Notes under the pieces: generated by a model
The model's database searches: none
Told to the model about the DNA's origin: nothing
What the model saw: only the letters and a program-made list of their open reading frames with translations
In this document: positions 1 through 9,596 of the stretch, one piece after another
Numbering within the stretch: the first letter of the stretch is position 1
How the letters are laid out: the number at the start of each line of letters is the position of its first letter
Program-made: the position numbers and the translations under genes
Assembly: GCA_936941515.1 (NCBI GenBank)
Contig: CAKZJI010000454.1
Location: 1-9,596, forward strand
Source: an uncultured Propionibacteriaceae bacterium
GTDB lineage: Bacteria > Actinomycetota > Actinomycetes > Propionibacteriales > Propionibacteriaceae
Direction: 5' to 3'
Length of the DNA: 9,596 bases

Positions 1-893
<893 letters not shown>

Positions 894-909
894 GACGGCA
901 GGATCAGGG

Positions 910-943
910 GTCGCCGGACGGCATCGTCCGGCGACTTTCTGTT
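910..943 (+). terminator. Rho-independent terminator after gdhA
   Basis: Positions 910-920 (GTCGCCGGACG) are the exact reverse complement of 925-935, giving an 11-bp GC-rich stem with a 4-base loop (GCAT, 921-924). A T-rich tail, TTTCTGTT, follows at 936-943. The hairpin starts 17 bases after the gdhA stop and ends before dxr, so it most likely separates the two transcripts. It is seen directly in the sequence; function is inferred from the stem plus T-tract. Confidence 0.87.
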
Positions 944-967
944 GGTGTGGCGTGACACACTGTCTGG

Positions 968-2140
968 GTGCGAAGAATTGTGCTGCTCGGCTCAACAGGA
1001 TCCATTGGCACCCAGACCCTTGATGTCGTGACAGGCCGACGCACCGACTTCGAGGTGGTGGCGTTGGCGGCCTCAGGCAATGACCTGCCGAGACTGGCAG
1101 AGCAGATCGCGCAGTTCCATCCCCGCAGGGTTGCGGTGGCGAATCCGGATGCAATGCCCGGGCTGGAGGAGGAGCTTGCCCGGCTCCAGGAGCCCAGGCC
1201 AGAGGTGCTGACCGGACCGGAGGCTGCGGCAGAACTTGCCGTCTCAGAGTGCGAGGTGGTGGTCAACGCCATCACGGGGGCCGTGGGCCTGGAACCCACC
1301 CTGGCTGCCCTGTCGGCGGGGAGGACGTTGGCCCTGGCCAACAAAGAGTCGCTGGTGATCGGTGGGCATCTGGTGGTCGATGCGGCCTCACCCGGGCAGC
1401 TCGTGGCCGTTGACTCGGAGCATTCCGCCATCGCCCAGGCGCTGCGTGGCGGCAGGGCGGCAGAGGTGTCACGCCTGATCCTGACCGCGTCGGGTGGGCC
1501 GTTCCGGGGCTGGAGCAGGCAGGAGCTCGCAGCGGTCACCCCTGAACAGGCCATGGCCCACCCCACCTGGGATATGGGGCGGGTCATCACCATCAACTCA
1601 TCGACCTTGGTCAACAAGGGGCTGGAGCTGATCGAGGCGGCGCTGCTATACGGCATCTCCTACGACGACATCGTCGTGACGGTGCACCCGCAGTCTGTGG
1701 TCCATTCCATGGTGGAATTCTGCGACGGCTCAACCCTGGCGCAGGCCTCACCCCCCGACATGCGGCTTCCCATCGGCTTGGCCCTGACGTGGCCCGACCG
1801 GTTGCCGGGGGTTGCGCAGCCCTGCGACTGGACCCGGGCAGCCACATGGACCTTTGAGCCCCTGAACGACGAGACTTTTCCGGCGGTGGAGTTAGCCCGG
1901 CGGGCCGGTCGTGCCGCGGGAACCGCACCTGCGGTCTACAATGCTGCGAATGAGGTGCTGGTGGATGCCTTCTGTGATGCGCGCATCAGCTTTCCCGCCA
2001 TCACCGACCTGATTGCCCGCTGCCTTGACGAGCACCTTGCCGCAGGCCATGTGGCTGACCCCGACCTGACTCTGGAAGCTGTGCTGGCCGCCGACCAGGC
2101 TGCCCGCCGTCGCGCCGCTGAACTAGTGGAGGAACTGTGA
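968..2140 (+). CDS. dxr: 1-deoxy-D-xylulose 5-phosphate reductoisomerase
   Basis: Converts 1-deoxy-D-xylulose 5-phosphate to 2-C-methyl-D-erythritol 4-phosphate with NADPH and a divalent metal, the committed step of the MEP isoprenoid pathway. At 390 residues it is full length for the family. Visible motifs: NADPH loop GSTGSIG (8-14), ANKESLV (124-130), metal-binding acidic residues Asp149 and Glu151 in [13 protein letters not shown] (175-182), and NKGLE with Glu220 as third metal ligand (equivalent to E. coli Glu231), then [12 protein letters not shown] (240-251). The start is GTG at 968: the next upstream in-frame codons contain a TGA at 953 and no usable start between, and the N-terminus aligns with the family. 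No clear Shine-Dalgarno precedes it. The stop overlaps the next gene by 4 bases, implying coupled translation. Confidence 0.97.
   Translation: MRRIVLLGSTGSIGTQTLDVVTGRRTDFEVVALAASGNDLPRLAEQIAQFHPRRVAVANPDAMPGLEEELARLQEPRPEVLTGPEAAAELAVSECEVVVNAITGAVGLEPTLAALSAGRTLALANKESLVIGGHLVVDAASPGQLVAVDSEHSAIAQALRGGRAAEVSRLILTASGGPFRGWSRQELAAVTPEQAMAHPTWDMGRVITINSSTLVNKGLELIEAALLYGISYDDIVVTVHPQSVVHSMVEFCDGSTLAQASPPDMRLPIGLALTWPDRLPGVAQPCDWTRAATWTFEPLNDETFPAVELARRAGRAAGTAPAVYNAANEVLVDAFCDARISFPAITDLIARCLDEHLAAGHVADPDLTLEAVLAADQAARRRAAELVEEL
2128..2133 (+). promoter_or_regulatory. Shine-Dalgarno for rip1, inside dxr
   Basis: GGAGGA lies within the last codons of dxr, three bases before the GTG at 2137. 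It is the best purine-rich stretch near that codon and supports the GTG, which overlaps the dxr stop (GTGA, 2137-2140), as the true start. Confidence 0.7.
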
Positions 2141-3423
2141 TCAATTTCGCCTCGATAGGCATCGCCCTGCTGTTCTTCGTGGCCATCATGGCCTCGGTGG
2201 CTCTGCACGAGGTCGGCCACATGGTCCCGGCGAAGCTGTTCGGCGTCAAGGTCACCCAGTATTTCGTTGGATTCGGCAAGACCCTCTGGTCCCGCAAACG
2301 CGGGGAGACGGAGTACGGCTTCAAGGCCTTTCCCCTGGGCGGGTATGTCCGGCTGGTCGGCATGTACCCGCCCCAAAGGGACACTGGGCGCAAGAAGGGG
2401 TGGCTGACCCGGCTGGCGGATCAGGCCCGCTCCTATGAGTACGAGGAGATCACTCCTGCCGATGATGGGCGCCTGTTCCACCAGAAGCCCGTCTGGCAGA
2501 AGGTGATCGTGATGCTGGGTGGGCCCGCCATGAACCTGGTGCTGGCTTTCCTGATCTTCCTGGGCATCAACACCTTCTTCGGCACGATGCAGGCGAACCT
2601 GCAGGTCAGCGTCGTCAACGAGTGCGTGATCCCCTCGGATCGGAAACCCGCTGTCTGCCAGCCAGGGGACCCGGAGACCCCCGCGAAGCAGGCGGGGATC
2701 CAGGTGGGGGACAAACTGGTGGCCTTCAACGGCGTCGCCTTAAACAACTGGACCCAGCTTGGTGATCTGATCCGGGCCAATGGCGACGGCTCTGCGACGG
2801 TCACCGTGGAGCGCGCCGGCGAGGTCATCCAGCTGCCGAGCGTCAACACCATCATCCAGTCGGTCCCCGACCGGCTGGATCCCGGCAAGACCGTCGAGGC
2901 GGGTTTCCTGGGGATCTCCCCTGGCAGTGAACGTGTCCACGGAGGGGTCGGTGCCACCGTGACGCAGATGTGGGACATGACCAGGATGTCGGCGGTTGCG
3001 CTGGCCTCCTTCCCAGTGCGGATCTGGAATGTCGGGGTGGGGCTCGTCACCGGGCAGGAGCGTGACATCAACAGCCCGATCTCCATTGTCGGTGCCAGCC
3101 GCGTCGCCGGGGAGATCGCAGCGGCCGATCAGATTCCCGTGATGGACCGGGCCGCCACCTGGCTGTCGCTGCTTGGCAGCGTCAACCTCTTCCTGGCCGT
3201 GTTCAACCTCGTGCCGCTGCTTCCACTTGATGGTGGGCACATAGCGGGCGCACTGTATGAGGCCATCCGGCGGGCGATCGCCCGGCTGCGCGGGAAAACA
3301 GACCCGGGCCCCGTCGACACCGCCAAGATGCTTCCCGTGGCATATGTGGTGGGTGGATTCCTGCTGATCGGTGGGCTCGTGCTGATCATTGCCGACTTCA
3401 TCAGCCCCATCAAACTGTTCTGA
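2137..3423 (+). CDS. rip1: Site-2 intramembrane zinc metalloprotease (Rip1/RseP family)
   Basis: Membrane-embedded protease of the M50 family; members cleave transmembrane anti-sigma factors and other single-pass proteins inside the bilayer (RseP in E. coli, Rip1 in Mycobacterium tuberculosis). The 428 residues show the zinc motif HEVGH (24-28) in the first membrane helix, a second hydrophobic helix around 122-146 with GGPAMN, a PDZ-like domain around 175-235, then the second catalytic motif [13 protein letters not shown] (356-368) with Asp365 as third zinc ligand, and a last membrane helix around 400-425. The soluble stretch between motif one and helix two (about 78-120) carries a charged segment. 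It follows dxr with a GTGA overlap, as dxr and rip1 are also adjacent in mycobacteria. Its actual substrate cannot be read from this window; no anti-sigma factor gene is nearby. Confidence 0.94.
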   Translation: MINFASIGIALLFFVAIMASVALHEVGHMVPAKLFGVKVTQYFVGFGKTLWSRKRGETEYGFKAFPLGGYVRLVGMYPPQRDTGRKKGWLTRLADQARSYEYEEITPADDGRLFHQKPVWQKVIVMLGGPAMNLVLAFLIFLGINTFFGTMQANLQVSVVNECVIPSDRKPAVCQPGDPETPAKQAGIQVGDKLVAFNGVALNNWTQLGDLIRANGDGSATVTVERAGEVIQLPSVNTIIQSVPDRLDPGKTVEAGFLGISPGSERVHGGVGATVTQMWDMTRMSAVALASFPVRIWNVGVGLVTGQERDINSPISIVGASRVAGEIAAADQIPVMDRAATWLSLLGSVNLFLAVFNLVPLLPLDGGHIAGALYEAIRRAIARLRGKTDPGPVDTAKMLPVAYVVGGFLLIGGLVLIIADFISPIKLF

Positions 3424-3428
3424 GCCCG

Positions 3429-3498
3429 GGTGCTAACCTCACCTCGGGTTCCGGGCGAGCATCCGCGACGCAGAGCGGCCCGGACTGGAATCAGCACC
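3429..3498 (+). ncRNA. Candidate structured leader (three-way junction) upstream of cobT
   Basis: The gap between rip1 and cobT can pair into three abutting helices. P1 is GGTGCT (3429-3434) with AGCACC (3493-3498). P2 is AACC (3435-3438) with GGTT (3447-3450). P3 is CCGGG (3451-3455) with CCCGG (3479-3483), capped by CCGC (3463-3466) with GCGG (3475-3478). Strands are contiguous, leaving only a 9-base joining strand at 3484-3492. I see no match to the cobalamin riboswitch core or to another class I know. No T-tract follows, so it is not a standard terminator. GC-rich DNA pairs easily by chance, hence low confidence. Confidence 0.25.
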
Positions 3499-3505
3499 TA
3501 CACAT

Positions 3506-3511
3506 GAAGGA
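3506..3511 (+). promoter_or_regulatory. Shine-Dalgarno for cobT
   Basis: GAAGGA sits nine bases before ATG 3521. It selects this ATG over the ATG at 3504, which is in a different frame from the CobT protein. Confidence 0.65.
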
Positions 3512-3520
3512 CGTCACTCC

Positions 3521-4600
3521 ATGGCCACAGCTGCCTACACTGCCGACGAGCTCACCCAGCTCGCAGCCCGCATCGTTCCCGTGGAGGAGGAGTGGCTGCA
3601 GGCCGGGCGTGACCGGCAGGACGACCTGACCAAGCCCCCCGGCTCCCTTGGCGGGTTGGAGGAGATCGGCATCCGGCTGTGCGGGATCGCCGCGGCCTGC
3701 CCCCCGCCTGTTCCCAGCAGGCCTCGGGTCATCGTGTTTGCCGGGGACCATGGCGTCTACGCTCAGGGGGTGACGCCTTGGCCGCAGGAGGTCAGCGTGC
3801 AGATGGCCACCGGCATAGCTGTCGGGTTCGCTGGGGTCAGCGTCATCGGGCGTTCGGTGGGCGCTGAGATTGAGGTGATCGACGTGGGCCTGCTCGCACC
3901 CGCCGTCGACACCGCAGACCGCCGGATCGCTGCCGCCACGGCTGACTTCACCCGGGGGCCGGCCATGACACGTGAGCAGGCTTTGGCCGCCATCGCTGTG
4001 GGTGTGGAGGCAGCTGAGGGTGCCGTCGCCGCAGGTGCAGACGTGCTCGTTCCCGGTGAGGTCGGGCTCGCGAACACCACGCCTGCTGCTGCCCTCACCG
4101 CCGCCTTCGGTGACGCACCTGTCTCAGAGGTGACCGGTCGCGGGGCCGGAGCAGACGACGAGATGCTGAACCGCAAGGTCGCCGTGGTGGAGCGGGGACT
4201 TGAGATCAACGACGTTGCGGGGCTGTTGGCCGCAGGCGACCACGTTGGGGCCCTGGCCGCGGTGGGCGGGTTCGAGCATGCCGCCATGGTCGGTCTGATC
4301 CTGACAGCCGCCGCACACCGAGTCCCCGTGGTCCTCGATGGGGTGGTGTCCTGTTCTGCGGCACTGGTCGCCCGGGCCATCGCGCCTGCGGCCGTCGACT
4401 ACCTGCTAGCCGGGCATGCGGGAGTGGAACCTGCCATCACCGTCGCCCACCGTGTGCTGGGTGTGAAGGGCCTGGTTGATCTGGGACTCAGGCTGGGGGA
4501 GGGCTCTGGTGGGGCGCTGGCCCTGCCCCTCGTGCGTGCGGCAGCGCTGGTGATGAATGAGATGGGCACCTTCAGTGGGCAGGGAGTGTCCAAGGCGTGA
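3521..4600 (+). CDS. cobT: Nicotinate-nucleotide:dimethylbenzimidazole phosphoribosyltransferase
   Basis: Transfers phosphoribose from nicotinate mononucleotide to the lower-ligand base (classically 5,6-dimethylbenzimidazole), forming the alpha-ribazole phosphate used in cobalamin nucleotide-loop assembly. The 359 residues match the usual length (356 in Salmonella). Visible family motifs are KPPGSLGGLE (38-47), FAGDHGV (73-79), GEVGLANTTPAAAL (179-192), GRGAGADDEMLNRK (206-219), HAGVEPA (299-305) and LRLGEGSG (323-330), whose Glu327 corresponds to the catalytic Glu317 of Salmonella CobT. ATG 3521 has a well-spaced Shine-Dalgarno. This is the first gene of a tight five-gene cluster; its stop overlaps the cobU start by 4 bases (GTGA). 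The base it uses cannot be told from sequence; no dimethylbenzimidazole synthesis gene is in view. Confidence 0.97.
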   Translation: MATAAYTADELTQLAARIVPVEEEWLQAGRDRQDDLTKPPGSLGGLEEIGIRLCGIAAACPPPVPSRPRVIVFAGDHGVYAQGVTPWPQEVSVQMATGIAVGFAGVSVIGRSVGAEIEVIDVGLLAPAVDTADRRIAAATADFTRGPAMTREQALAAIAVGVEAAEGAVAAGADVLVPGEVGLANTTPAAALTAAFGDAPVSEVTGRGAGADDEMLNRKVAVVERGLEINDVAGLLAAGDHVGALAAVGGFEHAAMVGLILTAAAHRVPVVLDGVVSCSAALVARAIAPAAVDYLLAGHAGVEPAITVAHRVLGVKGLVDLGLRLGEGSGGALALPLVRAAALVMNEMGTFSGQGVSKA

Positions 4601-5133
4601 TCGGTACCGCGCTCGTGCTGGGCGGCACTCGTTCCGGCAAGTCGACGTTCGCGGAGTCGCTGTTCGCGGATGCCCCGCGTGTCGTCTACGTCGCCACATC
4701 TGAAGAGCGACCTGGTGATGCGGAATGGGCTGAACGGCTGCGCCTGCACCGGGAACGCCGGCCCCTGCACTGGGAGACCGTGGAGACCATCGACCTGGCA
4801 GCGGAACTGCGTCGTGACGACGTCGCCCCCATGCTCGTGGACTGTCTCGGGGTGTGGCTGACACGGCTGCTGGATGATGGCTGCTGGGATCGGGCTCCTG
4901 AAGCCCTGGCCCGGTTGGAGGAGCGAGTGAGCGAATTTCTGACGGCGCTGCGTGAAACCCGACGTGAGGTGGTGTTCGTCAGCAACGAGGTGGGGCTCGG
5001 CGTGGTTCCGGAGACCCGCTCGGGCCGGTTGTTCACCGACCAGCTGGGACGCCTCAACATGCGTGTGGCCGAATTGGTGCAGCGGGTGTGGTTCTGCGTC
5101 TCCGGGATTCCCATGCCCGTCAAGGCCCCCTGA
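4597..5133 (+). CDS. cobU: Adenosylcobinamide kinase / adenosylcobinamide-phosphate guanylyltransferase
   Basis: Bifunctional enzyme that phosphorylates adenosylcobinamide and then transfers GMP to give adenosylcobinamide-GDP, the partner of alpha-ribazole phosphate in the CobS reaction. At 178 residues it is full length (about 180 in the family). The P-loop GGTRSGKS (9-16) is at the N-terminus; His51 in the LHRERRPLHW segment corresponds to the guanylylated His46 of Salmonella CobU. LVDCLGVWLTRLL resembles the conserved nucleotide-site strand, and SNEVGLGVVPETRSGRLF is a strong family signature. The start is GTG 4597 overlapping the cobT stop, with AGGGAG at 4581-4586 as likely ribosome binding site. 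The stop overlaps the next ATG by one base (TGATG). Confidence 0.97.
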   Translation: MIGTALVLGGTRSGKSTFAESLFADAPRVVYVATSEERPGDAEWAERLRLHRERRPLHWETVETIDLAAELRRDDVAPMLVDCLGVWLTRLLDDGCWDRAPEALARLEERVSEFLTALRETRREVVFVSNEVGLGVVPETRSGRLFTDQLGRLNMRVAELVQRVWFCVSGIPMPVKAP

Positions 5134-5924
5134 TGCGCCCGATCCGTGCCCTGCACAGCGCCGTGGCCATGTACACCTGGCTTCCGGTGCGCAAGCATGA
5201 CTGGGAGGATCGGGACTTTCCCGACGGGCTGGTGGCTTTCCCCTGGCTGGGCGCTGCTCTCGGGGCCGTGGTGGGGCTGTTCGGCTGGGGCGTCGCCTGG
5301 GTGGCGGAGGCGCGCTGGCTTGGGGTGGTGCTGGCGCTCGGCTCCGCGGCCTGGATCACGGGCGCCATGCACCTTGACGGGGTGGCGGATGTGGCCGACG
5401 GTCTCGGCTCGCGGAAACCACCGGAACATGCGCGGGCGATCATGAAGCAGTCAGACATCGGGCCGATGGGGGTGACGACGCTGCTGCTGGTGCTGCTGGC
5501 GGAGGCCGCCACCATCGCGGTGCTGCCGCCGCAGACCTGGCCGCTGCTGCTTGCCGCCGGGCTGGCGGCGGGTCGAGTCTCCGCGCTGGCCGGGGCCCTC
5601 CCGCGTCCCGGGGAGGAACCGGTGCCCGGGACCCTGTCAGGTTTGGTGGCTGGTCGTGTGCGGCCCGCCCATGTGTGGATGACCCGGATGCTTGTCGTGC
5701 TGGCTGTGGTTGCTGGCTCCTGGTGGCTGCTGGGTTGGCGTGCCGCCGCCTGCTGGGCTGGGGCGATTGTCATGGCATGGCTGCTGGCCGCGGGATGGCA
5801 GCGGCACCTGCTGCGGCGTCTTGGGCGTCTCAACGGCGACTGCTACGGCTCGCTCATCGAGACCACCCAGGTGATCACCTGGGTGTTGATCGCATTGACC
5901 TATCACCGGATGGGAGTGGCATGA
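5133..5924 (+). CDS. cobS: Adenosylcobinamide-GDP ribazoletransferase (cobalamin synthase)
   Basis: Integral membrane enzyme that joins adenosylcobinamide-GDP to alpha-ribazole (or its phosphate), the final joining step of cobalamin synthesis. The start chosen is ATG 5133, overlapping the cobU stop as TGATG; a GTG 15 codons upstream keeps the frame open but would overlap cobU much more, and the family N-terminus begins near MRPIRALHSA. This gives 263 residues, close to the usual 250. Visible: FPWLGAALG (36-44), the acidic metal/substrate motif HLDGVADVADGLG (80-92), KQSDIGPMG (105-113), several hydrophobic membrane segments (about 40-58, 63-78, 115-130, 136-155, 185-220), and NGDCYGS (234-240), matching the C-terminal GD-x-x-G signature. 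The membrane location fits its partner CbiB, encoded next. Confidence 0.95.
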   Translation: MRPIRALHSAVAMYTWLPVRKHDWEDRDFPDGLVAFPWLGAALGAVVGLFGWGVAWVAEARWLGVVLALGSAAWITGAMHLDGVADVADGLGSRKPPEHARAIMKQSDIGPMGVTTLLLVLLAEAATIAVLPPQTWPLLLAAGLAAGRVSALAGALPRPGEEPVPGTLSGLVAGRVRPAHVWMTRMLVVLAVVAGSWWLLGWRAAACWAGAIVMAWLLAAGWQRHLLRRLGRLNGDCYGSLIETTQVITWVLIALTYHRMGVA

Positions 5925-6865
5925 CCCTTCGACATCGCAGCCTGGGCCTGGCCCTCGGCGTCATCGCCGATCAGCTGTTCGCTGATCCCAGACGACACCA
6001 CCCCGTCGCCTGGTTCGGCTCGTGGGCCGCCCACGTTGAGCAGGCCACCTACGCCGATGACCGCGCCGCCGGAGCCCGTTTCACCGTGATCAGCACCGTG
6101 CCTGTGCTGCTGGGGGGGCTCATCGTCGAACGTGTGACCGCCAAACGAGGATGGTCACAGGTGCTGGCCACAGCAGTCGCCACGTGGGCTGCGCTGGGAA
6201 CCCGGCGGCTGGCGGATGAGGGATCTGTGATGGCTGACCGGCTCAGCTCCGGGGACCTGATGGCGGCCCGTGAGCAGCTTCCGAACCTCTGCGGGCGTGA
6301 CCCCAGTCAGCTTGATGCCGAGGGGCTCGGCCGTGCCACCGTCGAGTCGATGGCAGAGAACACCAACGATGCTGGGATTTGCACCCTCTTCTGGGGCGCG
6401 GTCGTGGGAGTCCCGGGAATCGTGACCCATCGGGCCCTGAACACTCTGGATGCGATGGTCGGGCATCGCAACGCCCGCTATGCCCGCTTTGGGACTGCCG
6501 CGGCTGTCGCAGATGACGCCGCCGCCTGGATCCCTGCCCGGATCACAGGTGCCTTGGCCTGCCTGGCCGCACCAGTTGTCGGTGGAGGCACTGGTGCGGC
6601 CTGGCGGATCATGTGTCGCGACGGCGCACAGCATCCGAGCCCCAATGGCGGGTGGTGTGAATCGGCTTGGGCGGGGGCGCTCGGAGTGCAGCTGGGTGGT
6701 GAGAACCGCTACGGCGAACGCATTGAATCCCGACCCACCCTCGGCGACGGCCCACGCCCCAGGGCACGTGAGGTGCGCCGAGCCGCCAGGCTGGTGACAG
6801 CGGTCACCGTCGCCGGTGCTGCCCTGCTCGCCGGAGCCCTGGCTGTTCTTGGGAGGAAGAGATGA
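5921..6865 (+). CDS. cbiB: Adenosylcobinamide-phosphate synthase (CobD/CbiB family)
   Basis: Membrane enzyme that attaches (R)-1-aminopropan-2-ol or its phosphate to adenosylcobyric acid, making adenosylcobinamide (phosphate), the substrate for CobU. The start is ATG 5921 within an ATGA overlap with the cobS stop, preceded by GGGAG at 5912-5916. An in-frame ATG at 5675 lies deep in cobS and would add 82 unrelated residues, so it is rejected. The 314 residues match the family (319 in Salmonella). Visible are ADQLFADPRRHHPVAWFG near the N-terminus, the core GRDPSQLD followed by RATVESMAENTNDA and LFWG, ALNTLDAMVGHRNARY, and the C-terminal SPNGGWCESAWAGALGVQLGG. Several hydrophobic stretches fit a multi-pass protein. 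Called cobD in the aerobic nomenclature. Confidence 0.95.
   Translation: MTLRHRSLGLALGVIADQLFADPRRHHPVAWFGSWAAHVEQATYADDRAAGARFTVISTVPVLLGGLIVERVTAKRGWSQVLATAVATWAALGTRRLADEGSVMADRLSSGDLMAAREQLPNLCGRDPSQLDAEGLGRATVESMAENTNDAGICTLFWGAVVGVPGIVTHRALNTLDAMVGHRNARYARFGTAAAVADDAAAWIPARITGALACLAAPVVGGGTGAAWRIMCRDGAQHPSPNGGWCESAWAGALGVQLGGENRYGERIESRPTLGDGPRPRAREVRRAARLVTAVTVAGAALLAGALAVLGRKR
6851..6857 (+). promoter_or_regulatory. Shine-Dalgarno for cobQ
   Basis: GGGAGGA near the end of cbiB lies four bases before ATG 6862. It is the strongest ribosome-binding site in the cobalamin cluster and supports this start, which overlaps the cbiB stop as ATGA. Confidence 0.7.
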
Positions 6866-7842
6866 CGGGCCTGCTGATCGCCGGAACTGCATCGGATGCG
6901 GGGAAGTCGCTGATTGTGACGGGGCTGGCCCGGGCATTTCGGCGTCGTGGGCTCCGAGTTGCGCCCTTCAAGTCGCAGAACATGTCGAACAACTCCATGG
7001 TGTGCCTGGATGGTTCGGAGATCGGGCGTGCCCAGTATCTTCAGGCCCAGGCCGCGGGGGTTGAACCCACGAGTCTGCTGAACCCGGTCCTGCTGAAGCC
7101 GGGCAGCGACCGCCGCAGCTTCGTTGTGTTGCGGGGAAAACCGGCGGGGCACCTGGAGTCGGGGGAGTATGCGACTGGGCGACGGCACCTGGCTGAGGCA
7201 GCCTTCGCCGCCTATGGGGAGCTCGCTGACGAATACGACCTGGTGCTGTGCGAAGGCGCCGGGTCGCCAGCGGAGATCAATCTCAGGCAGGGCGACTACG
7301 TGAACTTCGGACTGGCAGAGCGCTTCGATCTGCCGGTTGTGCTGGCTGCTGACATTGACCGTGGGGGAGCGCTGGCAGCGATCTTCGGCACCCACGGCAT
7401 CTCATCTGCACCAGACCGGGAGAGACTGGCCGGGTACCTCATCAACAAGTTCCGTGGCGACCAGGCAGTGCTTGATCCCGGCCTGGAGGAGCTGACCCGA
7501 CGTACCGGAATGCGGAATTTCGGGGTGCTTCCCTGGCTTCCCGACGTGTGGCTTGACGGGGAGGATGCCCTGACCATCGGGTCACGGGCGCTGCGGCCTG
7601 GCCGTGGGGTGCTGCGGGTCGCCGTCGTGCACTTCCCCCGGACCTCCAATGCGACGGATGTGGATGCCCTGGCGGCTGAGCCCGGTGTGCAGGTGGTGGT
7701 CACGGCCTCACCGGCTGAGGTGCGGGAGGCGGATCTGGTGGTGTTGCCGGGATCACGCGCCACCGTCACGGACCTGGGCTGGTTCCGGGAACGTGGCTTG
7801 GCGAAGGCGGTGCAGGAAAGGGCCGGGGAACGGCGGCCCATC

Positions 7843-7848
<6 letters not shown>
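6862..7848 (+). CDS. cobQ: Adenosylcobyric acid synthase (glutamine-hydrolysing), 3'-truncated at junction
   Basis: CobQ/CbiP amidates four corrin side chains (b, d, e, g) using ATP and glutamine. The visible 328 residues carry the synthetase domain: P-loop-like GTASDAGKS (8-16), KSQNMSNNS (37-45), EGAGSPAEINLR (131-142), AADIDRGG (162-169) and INKFRGD (194-200), followed by the start of the amidotransferase domain with LPGSRATVTDL (295-305). CobQ proteins are usually near 490 residues, so about a third is missing. The frame stops at TAG 7846-7848 just where the family motif G-I-C-G-G, holding the glutaminase nucleophile Cys, is expected. Downstream sequence is pyrG from a different genome. 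Start ATG 6862 overlaps cbiB (ATGA). The truncation is best read as an artefact of the join, not a decayed gene, because everything upstream is intact and conserved. Confidence 0.92.
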
Positions 7849-9441
<1,593 letters not shown>

Positions 9442-9596
9442 TTTGATACCCAAACAGAAATCTTTAGTCAATCAAAAATGGTTCGCAAAAAATTGACATG
9501 AGCCTAAGGGCAAAGTCAGCGGGCTGGTGTGGCTGAGTATGTGAGGGATCCACCCTTCAAAATCACCCTCCTCTTTCTTAAGATATGGGATTGACT
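9442..9596. other. AT-rich flank after pyrG, no convincing gene
   Basis: 155 bases with no frame of useful length on either strand. A weak 5-bp hairpin (GTTTG 9441-9445 with CAAAC 9451-9455) directly overlaps the pyrG stop and might contribute to termination, but no T-tract follows. ATG 9585 opens a frame with only four codons before the window ends and could be the edge of a next gene. In many Bacteroidetes genomes yidC follows pyrG, but nothing here resembles its start. Confidence 0.5.
9466..9473. repeat. Left arm of an 8-bp inverted repeat
   Basis: AGTCAATC here is the exact reverse complement of GATTGACT at 9589-9596, the last eight bases of the window, with 115 bases between. At this length it may be chance; no transposase or target duplication is visible. 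Confidence 0.3.

Noticed and set aside
904..1656. Long antisense open frame (250 codons) opposite dxr, and similar ones opposite other GC-rich genes
   Set aside because: These are low-complexity Ser/Ala/Pro/Arg-rich translations typical of codon-bias shadows, they lack recognisable motifs, and the opposite strand encodes well-conserved enzymes.
3424..3520. Cobalamin riboswitch before cobT
   Set aside because: The gap is only 97 bases, too short for a full cobalamin riboswitch, and the conserved GCCACTG-type core is absent.
5088..5132. Earlier GTG start for cobS
   Set aside because: It lies inside cobU and adds 15 residues that do not fit the family N-terminus; ATG 5133 gives the TGATG coupling seen in such operons.
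9493..9498. TTGACA as a promoter -35 element after pyrG
   Set aside because: No -10-like hexamer lies about 17 bases downstream, and Bacteroidetes promoters use a different consensus (TTTG and TAnnTTTG).
9515..9596. tRNA-like stretch (GGCTGAGT and TTCAAAATC) and a 27-codon open minus-strand frame at the window end
   Set aside because: No acceptor stem or cloverleaf can be paired, and the short minus-strand frame has no recognisable motif or reliable start.

Overview
The window is two unrelated pieces of bacterial DNA joined near position 7850. The left piece (1 to about 7848) is GC-rich, uses GTG as well as ATG starts, and carries an actinobacterial-looking gene set. Its nucleotide-loop cobalamin genes suggest a Propionibacteriaceae-like organism; this is an inference from gene content and composition, not a species identification. 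The right piece (about 7849 to 9596) is much less GC-rich (about 50% in one counted coding line, about 25% in one line that is mostly past the gene). It uses TTA, AAA and AAT codons freely and encodes a Bacteroidetes-type CTP synthase. The two sources could share a habitat, such as a mixed community, but the sequence cannot show that.

Layout: (1) the 3' two thirds of gdhA (NADP-type glutamate dehydrogenase), ended by a near-perfect hairpin terminator; (2) dxr (DXP reductoisomerase, non-mevalonate isoprenoid pathway), overlapping by 4 bases with a rip1/rseP-type site-2 membrane protease; (3) a 97-base gap that can fold into a compact three-way junction; (4) five cobalamin genes, cobT, cobU, cobS, cbiB and cobQ, each overlapping the next by 1 to 4 bases; (5) an abrupt break inside cobQ, just before its glutamine-amidotransferase nucleophile motif; (6) pyrG without its start codon, followed by 155 bases with no convincing gene.

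The cobalamin genes cover the late, corrin-ring-independent part of B12 synthesis. CobQ amidates the corrin side chains, CbiB attaches the aminopropanol arm, CobU phosphorylates it and adds GMP, CobT activates the lower-ligand base and CobS joins the two halves. The overlaps imply one translationally coupled mRNA. PyrG belongs to pyrimidine nucleotide synthesis and has no functional link to them.

I do not see a new biological system. The strongest unusual signal is the break: two genes, each cut internally, meet in the same reading frame at a Gly-Gly motif both families contain, with a TAG between them. An assembly or amplification chimera explains this better than horizontal transfer. The candidate RNA fold upstream of cobT is the only other feature I would follow up.
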